Origin: Bacteroidales bacterium UBA6117
GTDB lineage: Bacteria > Bacteroidota > Bacteroidia > Bacteroidales > VadinHA17
Assembly (NCBI GenBank): GCA_002428385.1
Contig: DIWB01000048.1
Coordinates: 1,194-9,430, forward strand
DNA length: 8,237 nucleotides
Direction: 5' to 3'
Below the pieces are notes generated by a model. The model did not search any database, was not told where the DNA came from, and saw only the letters and a program-made list of their open reading frames with translations. Position 1 is the first letter of the stretch. Every line of letters starts with the position of its first letter. The position numbers and the translations under genes were made by a program. Of this stretch, positions 1 through 7,362 are shown one piece after another.

Positions 1-2
1 AC

Positions 3-302
3 GGAACCGATATTTCCTTTGTGTTCGATAATCTCAGAGTACCCGAAGGAGGAACTGTAGATCCCTCGGACAAAGAAGTAGCCAGGATTATGAACGGTTA
101 CTGGGTTAATTTTGCCTTAACCGGCAACCCAAATGGTGACGGCCTGCCGATTTGGCCGCTTTACAATCCGAAAACAAACCAGATACTCGATGTACAACCT
201 GATGGCAAACCAGTAGCTAAACCTGATCCAAGGAAAGCAAGACTGGACGTTATTGAAAAGGCGGTGAACATGGGAGACAAGTTGCAACCAAACGGAATTT
301 AA
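3..302 (+). CDS. Type-B carboxylesterase (para-nitrobenzyl esterase-like), C-terminal fragment
   Basis: This is the last ~99 codons of a gene that begins upstream of the window; the reading frame is open from base 3 to the TAA at 300-302. The family (carboxylesterase type B, alpha/beta hydrolase fold) hydrolyses carboxylic esters with a Ser-Glu-His triad. The visible part matches the family's C-terminal signature: a GTDISFVFDNL block equivalent to the usual 'HG.E..YVF.N', then YWVNFALTGNPNGDGLPIWP, the hallmark 'W.NFA.TG.PN....P.WP.Y' motif, and a short tail. The catalytic His would lie directly before GTD. The window's first two bases (ac) fit a CAC His codon, but the first base is missing. 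A GTG at 21 could be read as a start, but homology continues in frame upstream of it, so it is internal. The N-terminus and any signal peptide cannot be seen. The next gene follows after 79 bp. Substrate is unknown. Confidence 0.88.
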   Translation, partial: GTDISFVFDNLRVPEGGTVDPSDKEVARIMNGYWVNFALTGNPNGDGLPIWPLYNPKTNQILDVQPDGKPVAKPDPRKARLDVIEKAVNMGDKLQPNGI

Positions 303-381
303 CAGGCAACGTGAAACATATGAAATCATGTGGCATCAGACGTAATGCACTGATATTGATTAATTTAATAATTACTAAGAG

Positions 382-1440
382 ATGAACAGAAAAATAAAAA
401 CAAATCTTTTGATAGTTATGTACATAGCGGCTACCATTGCTATTTCGGCTCAAAACAAGCCCACCAATACTTTTGGCCTGGTTTACAGGGATGCCATCAC
501 TGAAAATGTACCCGGCAGGGTGAATATTCATCCGGTAACTTATAAACTGAATGGCATTAATATCGCAGCAAATATTTACACACCCGCTAACTACGATCCA
601 TCGAAAAAATATCCGGCGGTAGTAGTTGCCCATCCCAACGGCGGAGTAAAAGAACAGGTTGCAGGGTTGTACGCTCAGCGTCTTGCAGAATCGGGTTATA
701 TCACGATTGCTGCCGATGCTTCGTTCCAGGGAGCCAGCGGCGGGGAACCGCGCAATGTGGATAAGCCTGCCTTTCGCATCGAGGACATTCGAGGGATGGC
801 AGATTTTATTACACAATTTGCCGGTGTAAAGGCCGACAGTCTGGGTTTGTTGGGTATTTGCGGTGGCGGCGGCTATTCACTGGCAGCTGCACAAACCGAC
901 AAACGCTTTAAAGCCGTGGCTACGCTCAGCATGTTTAATTCAGGAGTGGTAAGACGAAACGGATTCATGAATTCCGGAATCTCCACAATTCAGGAACGGT
1001 TAATACAGGCTTCTGAAGCCCGTGCTCAGGAAGCCGCAGGGGGTAAAGTGCTTTATGTTGCAGATAGTCCGATGCCGACACAGGAAGAAGAATTGGCCAA
1101 AATTCCGTATGACCTGTATCGGGAAGGATATATTTACTACGGAAACACCCACAAACATCCAAATTCGACGTTTCGCTATACAATGAGCAGCCTGCTCGAT
1201 CTGATGGCCTTTGACGCTTCAACAAACATGAACCTGATCAACCAGCCGCTGTTGATGATGGCTGGCAGCAAAGCCGACACCTTTTACATGACCGATGCTT
1301 GTTTTAATAATGCCACTGGAACAAAAGAAAAGGAATTGTTTCTGATTCCGGGTGCCACCCATATTCAAACCTATTATGTTCCTGAATATGTGGAACAGGC
1401 GATGAAAAAACTAAATGAATTCCTTGGTAAATATCTGTAA
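382..1440 (+). CDS. Exported alpha/beta hydrolase, dienelactone-hydrolase-like (Cys nucleophile)
   Basis: The 352-residue protein starts with a short basic stretch and a hydrophobic segment (about residues 8-21) ending in ISAQ, a likely signal peptide cleaved near residue 23, so it probably acts in the periplasm. The hydrolase core runs from about residue 45 to the end. It has the strand-plus-oxyanion region VVVAHPNGG (80-88), an ADASFQGASGGEP loop (111-123), the nucleophile elbow G158-I-C160-G-G162, a candidate acid D299 in AGSKADTFY, and a candidate base H327 in GATHIQTYY. A Gly-X-Cys-X-Gly elbow in place of Gly-X-Ser-X-Gly is typical of dienelactone hydrolases and some related Bacteroidota hydrolases. 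The likely reaction is hydrolysis of an ester or lactone; the substrate is unknown. It sits between the esterase fragment and the CMD-cupin gene (52 bp gap), with no visible Shine-Dalgarno beyond a weak aagag before the ATG. A serine-type esterase or peptidase annotation would be less consistent with the elbow. Confidence 0.85.
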   Translation: MNRKIKTNLLIVMYIAATIAISAQNKPTNTFGLVYRDAITENVPGRVNIHPVTYKLNGINIAANIYTPANYDPSKKYPAVVVAHPNGGVKEQVAGLYAQRLAESGYITIAADASFQGASGGEPRNVDKPAFRIEDIRGMADFITQFAGVKADSLGLLGICGGGGYSLAAAQTDKRFKAVATLSMFNSGVVRRNGFMNSGISTIQERLIQASEARAQEAAGGKVLYVADSPMPTQEEELAKIPYDLYREGYIYYGNTHKHPNSTFRYTMSSLLDLMAFDASTNMNLINQPLLMMAGSKADTFYMTDACFNNATGTKEKELFLIPGATHIQTYYVPEYVEQAMKKLNEFLGKYL

Positions 1441-1492
1441 AGTGTGCGCTATGAACATTATCACAGAACTCTGCTTCAAATAAATTATCAAA

Positions 1493-2620
1493 ATGAAAGA
1501 AATACCAATCAGGATCTTTTTCGGAGTGCTTATGACAACCATCTCGTTTACAGTTAACCTTTCTGCACAAGACAAAGTTATTTCCAGCCAGACTTTAACT
1601 GAAGCTCAAAAAAGTATTATTTCAATTTCTGCATTGACTGCCAAAGGCGAATTGCAATCCTTAAAACCTGCATTGAATAAGGGATTGGATGCCGGACTGA
1701 CCGTCAACGAAATCAGGGAAGTAATCATTCACCTGTATGCCTATTGCGGATTTCCACGCAGTATTCGGGGCCTGCAAACCTTTATGGAAGTACTGGACGA
1801 ACGTAAAGCAAAAGGAATCAACGATAAAACAGGTGCCGATGCATCTCCGATAAAAGATGCTGCAAATAAGTATGAACGGGGAAAAAAGGTACTGGGTCAG
1901 CTCACAAAAGCTCCTCAGGACGGGCCATTGTCAGGTTATAATGCTTTTGCTCCCACAATCGATACATTTCTGAAAGAGCATTTGTTTGCCGATCTGTTTG
2001 AACGGGATGTACTGACATATGCCCAACGGGAACTTGTAACAATTTCAGTCATCAGCTCAATCGGAGGTGCAGAACCAATGCTTCGCAGTCATTTATCCAT
2101 TTGCCTGAATGTTGGTTTAACTCCTGCCCAGTTGAATGAATTTGTTGATGTTATCAGATCAAGTCTGGGTCAAAATGAGGCCGAAGCTGCTCAGGAAGTC
2201 TTAGACGAGGTGCTCAAAACCAGTCGACCTGCAGCAGTTTTTGCCAAAGGTGATAAAGTAAACAGCGCCAACTTTTCAGGAACGGTGTGGCTGAACATGA
2301 TGGGGGCAACAGAATCCACAATGCATGTCAGCTATGGAAATGTAACCTTCGAACCCAAAGCAAGAACAAACTGGCACTCGCATCCGGGCGGTCAGATCCT
2401 GCTTATCACCGGGGGAACAGGGTATTACCAGGCTAAAGGTGAGCAGGCCCGTTTATTACTCAAAGGCGATTATGTGGAAATACCTCCAAACGTGGTACAC
2501 TGGCATGGCGCCGGCCCTGACAGTGAATTTGAACATATTGCCATAAGTCTCAACACCGATAAGGGAGGAGCCGTCTGGCTGCAGCCGGTTACTGATGAAG
2601 AATACGGCATGATTCGATAG
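1493..2620 (+). CDS. Exported CMD-CMD-cupin fusion protein (carboxymuconolactone decarboxylase family with HNL-like cupin)
   Basis: The 375-residue protein has a signal peptide (hydrophobic about 8-22, LSAQ ending near 26) and three domains. Residues about 35-105 are a first CMD/AhpD-fold helical domain (LTEAQKSIISISAL, E76, C85 in YCGFPRS). Residues about 150-240 are a second CMD domain (AQRELVTISVISSIGG, E180, H200 in LRSHLSICLNVG). Residues about 255-375 are a cupin. The cupin has H295, H297, Q301 in motif 1 (NWHSHPGGQ) and G325, P331, H336 in motif 2 (GDYVEIPPNVVHWHG). This His-His-Gln-His ligand set and the surrounding pattern (FSGTVW, VTFEPKARTNWH, VTDEEYG) resemble the manganese cupin hydroxynitrile lyases such as GtHNL. 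Physiological substrates of that subfamily are largely unknown, so cyanohydrin cleavage should not be assumed. CMD domains span decarboxylases and peroxidase-like AhpD proteins; single-Cys domain 1 argues against an AhpD CxxC redox site. It likely heads an operon with the two reductases downstream. Confidence 0.88.
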   Translation: MKEIPIRIFFGVLMTTISFTVNLSAQDKVISSQTLTEAQKSIISISALTAKGELQSLKPALNKGLDAGLTVNEIREVIIHLYAYCGFPRSIRGLQTFMEVLDERKAKGINDKTGADASPIKDAANKYERGKKVLGQLTKAPQDGPLSGYNAFAPTIDTFLKEHLFADLFERDVLTYAQRELVTISVISSIGGAEPMLRSHLSICLNVGLTPAQLNEFVDVIRSSLGQNEAEAAQEVLDEVLKTSRPAAVFAKGDKVNSANFSGTVWLNMMGATESTMHVSYGNVTFEPKARTNWHSHPGGQILLITGGTGYYQAKGEQARLLLKGDYVEIPPNVVHWHGAGPDSEFEHIAISLNTDKGGAVWLQPVTDEEYGMIR

Positions 2621-2623
2621 GAG
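2619..2623 (+). promoter_or_regulatory. Shine-Dalgarno-like AGGAG overlapping the preceding stop codon
   Basis: AGGAG begins inside the TAG stop of the CMD-cupin gene and lies 10 bases before the ATG at 2634. It is the best purine-rich ribosome site in the window; most other starts here lack one, as is usual in Bacteroidota. It supports the 2634 start and suggests translational coupling of the first aldo/keto reductase to the upstream gene. Confidence 0.5.
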
Positions 2624-2633
2624 AACACAGGAT

Positions 2634-3485
2634 ATGCAAAAGGTAGTACTTAACAACGGAACCGAGATGCCCTTATTAGGCTTTGGTGTTTTCCAGATAC
2701 CAGACCAGAGGGAATGTGAAGAAAGTGTCCTTGAAGCTATTGAAACGGGATATCGGTTAATTGATACAGCAGCTTCCTATTTGAACGAAACTGCCGTTGG
2801 AAATGCCATCAGAAAGAGCGGAGTAGCAAGGGAAGATTTATTTATTACAAGCAAACTCTGGGTTCAGGATAGTGGCTATGAAAACACACACAAAGCATTT
2901 GATAAATCGCTAAATAAACTTCAATCAGACTATCTTGATTTATACCTTATTCATCAACCTTACGGTGATGTTCACGGTTCGTGGAGAGCAATGGAAGAGT
3001 TGTACAGGGATGGTAAAGTAAAAGCTATCGGACTTAGCAACTTCCATCCCGACCGTGTTATGGATATTATAGCTTTTCATGAGGTCCCTCCTGCTGTGAA
3101 CCAGATTGAAATTAATCCTTTCAATCAGCAAACTGAAGCTCAGAAATTCCTGACTGAAAATAATGTTCAGACTGAATCATGGGGGCCTTTCGCTGAAGGT
3201 AAAAATGACATATTCAATAATCATTTGCTGGTTTCTTTAGCCGGGAAATACAAGAAATCAGTTGCCCGGATAATATTGAGATGGCTGATACAAAGGGGTG
3301 TTGTGGCAATACCCAAATCAGTCAAAAAAGAAAGAATAAAAGAAAATTTCAACATATTTGATTTTGAAATAGATCCAGCAGATATGACTGCAATAATATC
3401 ACTCGATACGAAGACCAGTGCCTTTTTTGATCACAGGGATCCTGAAATCGTAAAATGGATGGGCAGCAGAAAACTGGCTATTTAA
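2634..3485 (+). CDS. Aldo/keto reductase, 2,5-diketo-D-gluconate/glyoxal reductase-like (AKR5-type)
   Basis: The 283-residue length is normal for the short-loop bacterial AKR5-like group, NAD(P)H-dependent reductases of aldehydes and ketones with a TIM-barrel fold. Visible hallmarks are the N-terminal LNNGTEMPLLGFGVF, and the catalytic tetrad D44 (GYRLIDTAASY), Y49, K74 (ITSKLW) and H107 (LYLIHQP). The GLSNF motif is at 133-137 and NQIEINP at 156-162. The cofactor-binding tail IPKSVKKERIKEN (226-238) has Lys/Ser/Arg placement typical of NADPH preference. There is no signal peptide, so it is cytoplasmic. It follows the CMD-cupin gene by 13 bp and precedes a second AKR by 16 bp, so the three are probably cotranscribed. 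Broad-specificity carbonyl reduction is expected; the exact substrate cannot be assigned. Third-position AT content looks somewhat higher than in the propeller genes. Confidence 0.92.
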   Translation: MQKVVLNNGTEMPLLGFGVFQIPDQRECEESVLEAIETGYRLIDTAASYLNETAVGNAIRKSGVAREDLFITSKLWVQDSGYENTHKAFDKSLNKLQSDYLDLYLIHQPYGDVHGSWRAMEELYRDGKVKAIGLSNFHPDRVMDIIAFHEVPPAVNQIEINPFNQQTEAQKFLTENNVQTESWGPFAEGKNDIFNNHLLVSLAGKYKKSVARIILRWLIQRGVVAIPKSVKKERIKENFNIFDFEIDPADMTAIISLDTKTSAFFDHRDPEIVKWMGSRKLAI

Positions 3486-3501
3486 GAATAATAATACACG
3501 G

Positions 3502-4479
3502 ATGAAAAAAAGAACTTTGGGAAAGAGCAACCTTGAGGTGTCCGAAATCGGTCTTGGTTGCATGGGTATAAGTTTCGGATACGGTGTGGTCGCCGACAAA
3601 AAACAATCAGTTGAACTCATTCGCAAAGCAGTGGAACTTGGTGTCACATTCTTCGATACTGCTGAAGTTTACGGACCCTATACAAATGAAGAGCTTGTCG
3701 GAGAAGCTCTGGAGCCTTTCAGAGGAAACATTGCCATTGCCACTAAATTTGGATTCAATATTGGAGGACAAGGACTTGACAGTAAGCCGGAAAGGATAAG
3801 AAAAGTTGCTGAAGCATCGCTTAAAAGGTTAAGGACCGACCATATTGATTTGTTTTATCAGCACCGCGTTGATCCGGATGTTCCTATTGAAGATGTTGCA
3901 GGTACTGTAAAAGACCTGATAAGCGAAGGCAAGGTTTTGCATTTCGGATTGTCTGAAGCAGGAGTCGCAACAATCAGGCGGGCACATGCTGTCTGTCAGG
4001 TTACTGCGCTTCAGAGCGAATATTCGCTGTGGTGGCGGGAACCGGAGGAAAAAATAATCCCGGCGCTCGAAGAACTTGGTATAGGCCTGGTTCCATTCAG
4101 TCCGCTTGGCAAGGGTTTCCTTACCGGGAAAATGGACCAGAATACAACTTTCGACAGTAATGATTTCCGCAGCACTGTCCCGCGTCTGTCACCCGAAAAC
4201 ATAAAAGCGAATCTTGCCTTTGTGGATTTGCTTAAGCAGGTTGCCCATCGGAAAAATGCCACACCTGCTCAGATTGCATTAGCCTGGCTGCTTGCCCGGA
4301 AGCCCTGGATAGTCCCGATCCCGGGAACCACCAAGCTCCACCGGCTGACCGAAAATCTTAGTGCTGTGTCTGTTGAACTTACATCAGGGGAGCTTCTGGA
4401 ATTAAACACAGCTTCAACAGAATTAAAGGTTCATGGCGACAGGTATTCCGGCGGCAGTGCCTTACTTATCAATCGTTAA
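3502..4479 (+). CDS. Aldo/keto reductase, AKR13/YakC-like long-form
   Basis: The 325-residue protein belongs to the longer AKR group typified by AKR13 and related IolS/Tas-like enzymes, not the subfamily of its upstream neighbour. It opens with MKKRTLGKSNLEVSEIGLGCMG and carries the tetrad D52 (FFDTAEVYG), Y57, K82 (ATKFGF) and H121 (FYQHRVD). YQHRVDP is characteristic of AKR13-type enzymes. The middle of the barrel shows LQSEYSLWWRE (170-180) and VPFSPLGKGFLTGK (197-210). The cofactor tail IPIPGTTKLHRLTENLSA lies at 270-288 (with residue 270 Ile), typical of NADPH binding. The intact motifs predict an active cytoplasmic carbonyl reductase or alcohol dehydrogenase. The start follows the previous stop by 16 bp without a clear ribosome site. 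A 107-bp gap separates it from the propeller genes, so it is probably the last gene of the CMD-cupin transcript, although I see no convincing terminator in that gap. Confidence 0.92.
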   Translation: MKKRTLGKSNLEVSEIGLGCMGISFGYGVVADKKQSVELIRKAVELGVTFFDTAEVYGPYTNEELVGEALEPFRGNIAIATKFGFNIGGQGLDSKPERIRKVAEASLKRLRTDHIDLFYQHRVDPDVPIEDVAGTVKDLISEGKVLHFGLSEAGVATIRRAHAVCQVTALQSEYSLWWREPEEKIIPALEELGIGLVPFSPLGKGFLTGKMDQNTTFDSNDFRSTVPRLSPENIKANLAFVDLLKQVAHRKNATPAQIALAWLLARKPWIVPIPGTTKLHRLTENLSAVSVELTSGELLELNTASTELKVHGDRYSGGSALLINR

Positions 4480-4586
4480 TTCCCTAAGGTAAAGCCCGGA
4501 CGCCTTTCGTTTTCAGGTGCAGGTTTTTCCTTTTAGAAGTTTTTCGGAACATTTATTGCTGTATATCAACTATCTTTATTTAAACA

Positions 4587-5891
4587 ATGATTATTCTAAA
4601 AATGAAAAAAATTACACTACTCTTCACAATTGTTATCCTGGCTGCCTGCATGTCTGATATTAACGCACAGGACTGGCCCCGGTTCCTTGGACCAAACGGA
4701 AATAGCACTTCACCCCAGAAAGGTCTCCTTCGTTCCTGGCCTGCTGAAGGACCCAAAGTTTTATGGACAACCAATGTCGGTCCAGGTTACGGCGGACCTG
4801 TAATCAGAGATGGTAAGGTATACCTGCTTGACAGGGATGACAAGACTGGTGATATGATGAGATGCTTTGACTTTTCAACAGGAAAAGAACTGTGGAGTTA
4901 CAGCTATAGCGCTCCCGGCACTGTTCAGTATCCGGGTTCAAGAAGCGTTCCGACTATAGATGACAACAGGATCTATTCCTCCGGTCCTTATGGTGATCTG
5001 TACTGCATTGATATCAACACTCATAAGCCCATTTGGAACAAGAACATAATGAGAGATTTCGGTGGGACAAAAATACCTGTATGGGCGATATCCCAATGCC
5101 CGCTTGTTTACGGCGACCTGCTTATCGTGTCCTACTCGAAGGATCCTAATTCCGGATTGGTTGCCTATAATAAACTGACCGGCAACATCGTATGGAAGAC
5201 AGAAGCCATCGGAAATGAAACCTATGCCAGCCCTTCTGTAGCGAAGATTGCAGGAGAAGATCATATCGTTATGGTGTTTTCATCCACGAATACTTTTATG
5301 CATAAGGAAGTCAGCACTTCCAAGGGCAGGATAATAGGGCTGAAACCACAAACAGGGCAAATTCTCTGGGAATACAACAACTGGGAGAATATGATCCATA
5401 CATCTCCTGCTTTTGATGCCGGCGAAGGCAGAATCCTTGCAGTGGGAGGATATGAACTGGGAACAGCTATGATAAAAGTCGAAAAAAAGGCAGATGGGAG
5501 CTATACGGTTAAAGAGCTTTTCAAACATAATGATTTCGGCGATCACACCAAGCCACCCGTATTGCACAATGGTTATTTCTATGCCCAGTTCTCGACAAAC
5601 AGCAAACGCGATGGCCTGTGCTGTATGGACATGAATGGCAAGGTATTGTGGAAAACGATGCGTAACCCGCTTTTCGATAAAGGCAGCATGATACTGGCTG
5701 ACGGGCTGATACTGGCCACCGACGGCAGGCAGACATTGTACCTGATAGAGCCGGATCCTGCAGGATTCAAGCCCCTGGCTTCTGCCGAGATGCTTGAAAC
5801 GGGTCAGAACTGGGCTCCGATAGCCCTTGTCGATGGAAAATTACTGATCAGGGATCAAAGTCAGCTGAAATGTGTTAAAGTTACCAAATAG
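4587..5891 (+). CDS. Exported PQQ-like beta-propeller repeat protein, copy 1 (possible lipoprotein)
   Basis: The 434-residue protein has an N-terminal hydrophobic segment followed by L-A-A-C21, which fits a lipobox. It could be a lipoprotein, or be cut by signal peptidase I near NA-QDW (27-28). The mature part is a beta-propeller built of PQQ-type repeats, recognisable by tryptophan-ending strands: KVLW60, CFDFSTGKELW103, CIDINTHKPIW150, AYNKLTGNIVW203, GLKPQTGQILW261 and CMDMNGKVLW355. The opening DWPRFLGPNGNSTSP is typical of the PQQ-binding-like proteins related to BamB and to quinoprotein dehydrogenases. I see no evidence that PQQ is actually bound or that the protein is an enzyme; a scaffold or binding role is equally possible. 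An alternative start at 4602 (MKKITLL) gives a more ordinary signal peptide and may be the true one. It is followed after 17 bp by its close paralogue. Confidence 0.88.
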   Translation: MIILKMKKITLLFTIVILAACMSDINAQDWPRFLGPNGNSTSPQKGLLRSWPAEGPKVLWTTNVGPGYGGPVIRDGKVYLLDRDDKTGDMMRCFDFSTGKELWSYSYSAPGTVQYPGSRSVPTIDDNRIYSSGPYGDLYCIDINTHKPIWNKNIMRDFGGTKIPVWAISQCPLVYGDLLIVSYSKDPNSGLVAYNKLTGNIVWKTEAIGNETYASPSVAKIAGEDHIVMVFSSTNTFMHKEVSTSKGRIIGLKPQTGQILWEYNNWENMIHTSPAFDAGEGRILAVGGYELGTAMIKVEKKADGSYTVKELFKHNDFGDHTKPPVLHNGYFYAQFSTNSKRDGLCCMDMNGKVLWKTMRNPLFDKGSMILADGLILATDGRQTLYLIEPDPAGFKPLASAEMLETGQNWAPIALVDGKLLIRDQSQLKCVKVTK

Positions 5892-5908
5892 AGAAATCAT
5901 ATGTTATA

Positions 5909-7243
5909 ATGAAAAATAGCAAATTGTACACAACACTGGTTATTCTTATAACCAGCACAATTATTGTTCAGGCACAGGACTGGCCTCAGTTCCTTGGACC
6001 AAACAGGAACAGCACCTCCCCTGAAAAAGGTATACTTCGTTCATGGCCGGCAGGCGGACCTCAGGTTCTCTGGACTGTAAACGTTGGTCCGGGCTACGGC
6101 GGACCTGTAATAAAGGACGGTAAAGTGTATTTTCTTGACAGGGATGACAAGACGGGTGACATTATGAGATGTTTTAACCTGTCAGACGGTAAAGAACTTT
6201 GGAAATTCAGTTATAACGCGCCCGGATCAGTTATGTTCCCCGGATCCAGGAGCGTGCCAGCGGTGGACGGCAAATATGTATATTCCTGCGGCCATAACGG
6301 CGACCTCTATTGCATAGATATCAATACTCATAAACCTGTCTGGAACAAGAATATATGGACTGATTTCGGAGGAACCAAGCTGCCTATCTGGGCAATCACT
6401 CAAAACCCGCTGATCCACGGTGATCTGGTGATTGTTTCAGCTCAGGCTCCCGAAGCTGGTGTGGTTGCATATAATAAGCTTACCGGAAATATGGTATGGA
6501 AAACTCCATATCTCGGAAATGAATCCTATGCCAGTCCTTCGGTTGTAAAAATTGACGGCAAGGATCATATTGCCATTGTTGTTTCTTCAACCAATCCTGT
6601 CGGGAATCGCGGTCTGCCCCAGACACCGGGCAGGGTTGTGGGGATGGAACCACTGACAGGAAAAATACTCTGGGAATACAATGACTGGCTATGTCATATT
6701 TCAGTACCAAGCGCACTGGATGCCGGAGAGAACAGGGTGCTTGTCGTCGGCGGATATGAACATGGAACAGTGATGCTGAAAGTCGCGAAAAATGCAGATG
6801 GCAGCTTTGGGGTCAAAGAGCTTTTCAAACATAATGAGTTCGGCGATCATACAAAACCCCCAATTATGCACAACGGTTATTTCTATGCGCAGTTCACTAC
6901 AAACAGCCGGCGCGATGGTCTTGTCTGCATGGATATGGATGGGAAAGTTATGTGGAAAACAACAAGAGAGCCGCTCTTCGATAAGGGCAGCATGATCCTG
7001 GTCGACGGAGTGATCCTTGCCACTGACGGAAGGAGATCATTGTACGTCATTGAACCATCACCTGAAGGCTTCAAGCCTCTTGCATCTGCCGAGGTGTTTG
7101 CAGAAGGAGAAACATCAGCAAATGATCCGATGGCCTCAAGGATCGGAGGAACAACTCAGAACTGGGCTCCGATAGCGCTTTCGAACGGCAGGCTGCTGAT
7201 CAGGGATCAGAAAAGGCTGATGTGTGTGAAGGTAACAAGATGA
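5909..7243 (+). CDS. Exported PQQ-like beta-propeller repeat protein, copy 2
   Basis: This 444-residue protein is a tandem paralogue of the gene just upstream. They align from DWPxFLGPN to the C-terminal IRDQ...CVKVT; the first 66 mature residues differ at about 10 positions, with lower identity in the middle. The signal peptide (hydrophobic about 8-20, ending QAQ before D24) has no cysteine, so this copy looks like a soluble periplasmic protein cut by signal peptidase I. Propeller repeats show the same Trp-ending pattern (VLW55, GKELW98, HKPVW145, GNMVW197, GKILW255, GKVMW349). It has an extra segment of about 15-16 residues near 398-415 (around ETSANDPMASRIGG) that copy 1 lacks, placed just before the conserved QNWAPIAL. 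The region around 260-270 (WLCHISVPSAL) also differs. It is the last gene of the unit and is followed by a strong hairpin terminator. Ligand and function are unknown. Confidence 0.9.
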   Translation: MKNSKLYTTLVILITSTIIVQAQDWPQFLGPNRNSTSPEKGILRSWPAGGPQVLWTVNVGPGYGGPVIKDGKVYFLDRDDKTGDIMRCFNLSDGKELWKFSYNAPGSVMFPGSRSVPAVDGKYVYSCGHNGDLYCIDINTHKPVWNKNIWTDFGGTKLPIWAITQNPLIHGDLVIVSAQAPEAGVVAYNKLTGNMVWKTPYLGNESYASPSVVKIDGKDHIAIVVSSTNPVGNRGLPQTPGRVVGMEPLTGKILWEYNDWLCHISVPSALDAGENRVLVVGGYEHGTVMLKVAKNADGSFGVKELFKHNEFGDHTKPPIMHNGYFYAQFTTNSRRDGLVCMDMDGKVMWKTTREPLFDKGSMILVDGVILATDGRRSLYVIEPSPEGFKPLASAEVFAEGETSANDPMASRIGGTTQNWAPIALSNGRLLIRDQKRLMCVKVTR

Positions 7244-7293
7244 GTAAAAGAAATCTGTAACTGTCAGACACATATTTAAACCCTTCGTCGGGT

Positions 7294-7341
7294 AAGTGAA
7301 ACCGGATTAATGGATTAACCATTTCCGGTTTTTCACTTTTT
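7294..7341 (+). terminator. Rho-independent-type terminator after the propeller pair
   Basis: A long interrupted hairpin is followed by T's. The outer arms are AAGTGAAACCGG (7294-7305) and CCGGTTTTTCACTT (7325-7338), with two extra T's bulged on the 3' side. The inner arms are AATGG (7309-7313) and CCATT (7319-7323), with an ATTAA loop. It lies 50 bp after the stop of the second propeller gene. Because both arms are flanked by A/T tracts it could work in both directions. Confidence 0.8.
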
Positions 7342-7362
7342 ATGTCATCTGCTTCGGATTCT

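Noticed and set aside
250..816. A 188-codon open frame on the minus strand across the esterase end and the alpha/beta hydrolase start.
   Set aside because: It lies opposite two genes with clear family motifs, and its translation is rich in Cys, Ile and Ser with no recognisable domain; it is a shadow frame.
4556..4578. A promoter for the propeller pair (TTG at 4556 and TATCTTTA at 4571).
   Set aside because: The spacing of 12 bases is far from the 19-21 expected for Bacteroidota promoters and the downstream box has a mismatch; a promoter probably exists in this 107-bp gap but I cannot place it.
4938..5264. A 108-codon minus-strand frame inside the first propeller gene.
   Set aside because: It is antisense to a clearly conserved protein whose paralogue is aligned over the same region; there is no domain and no supporting signal.
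4587..7243. The propeller proteins as PQQ-dependent alcohol or glucose dehydrogenases.
   Set aside because: They are about 430-440 residues, shorter than the ~550-700 residues usual for quinoprotein dehydrogenases, and I see no disulfide-ring Cys-Cys pair or catalytic Asp context; only the repeat fold is supported.
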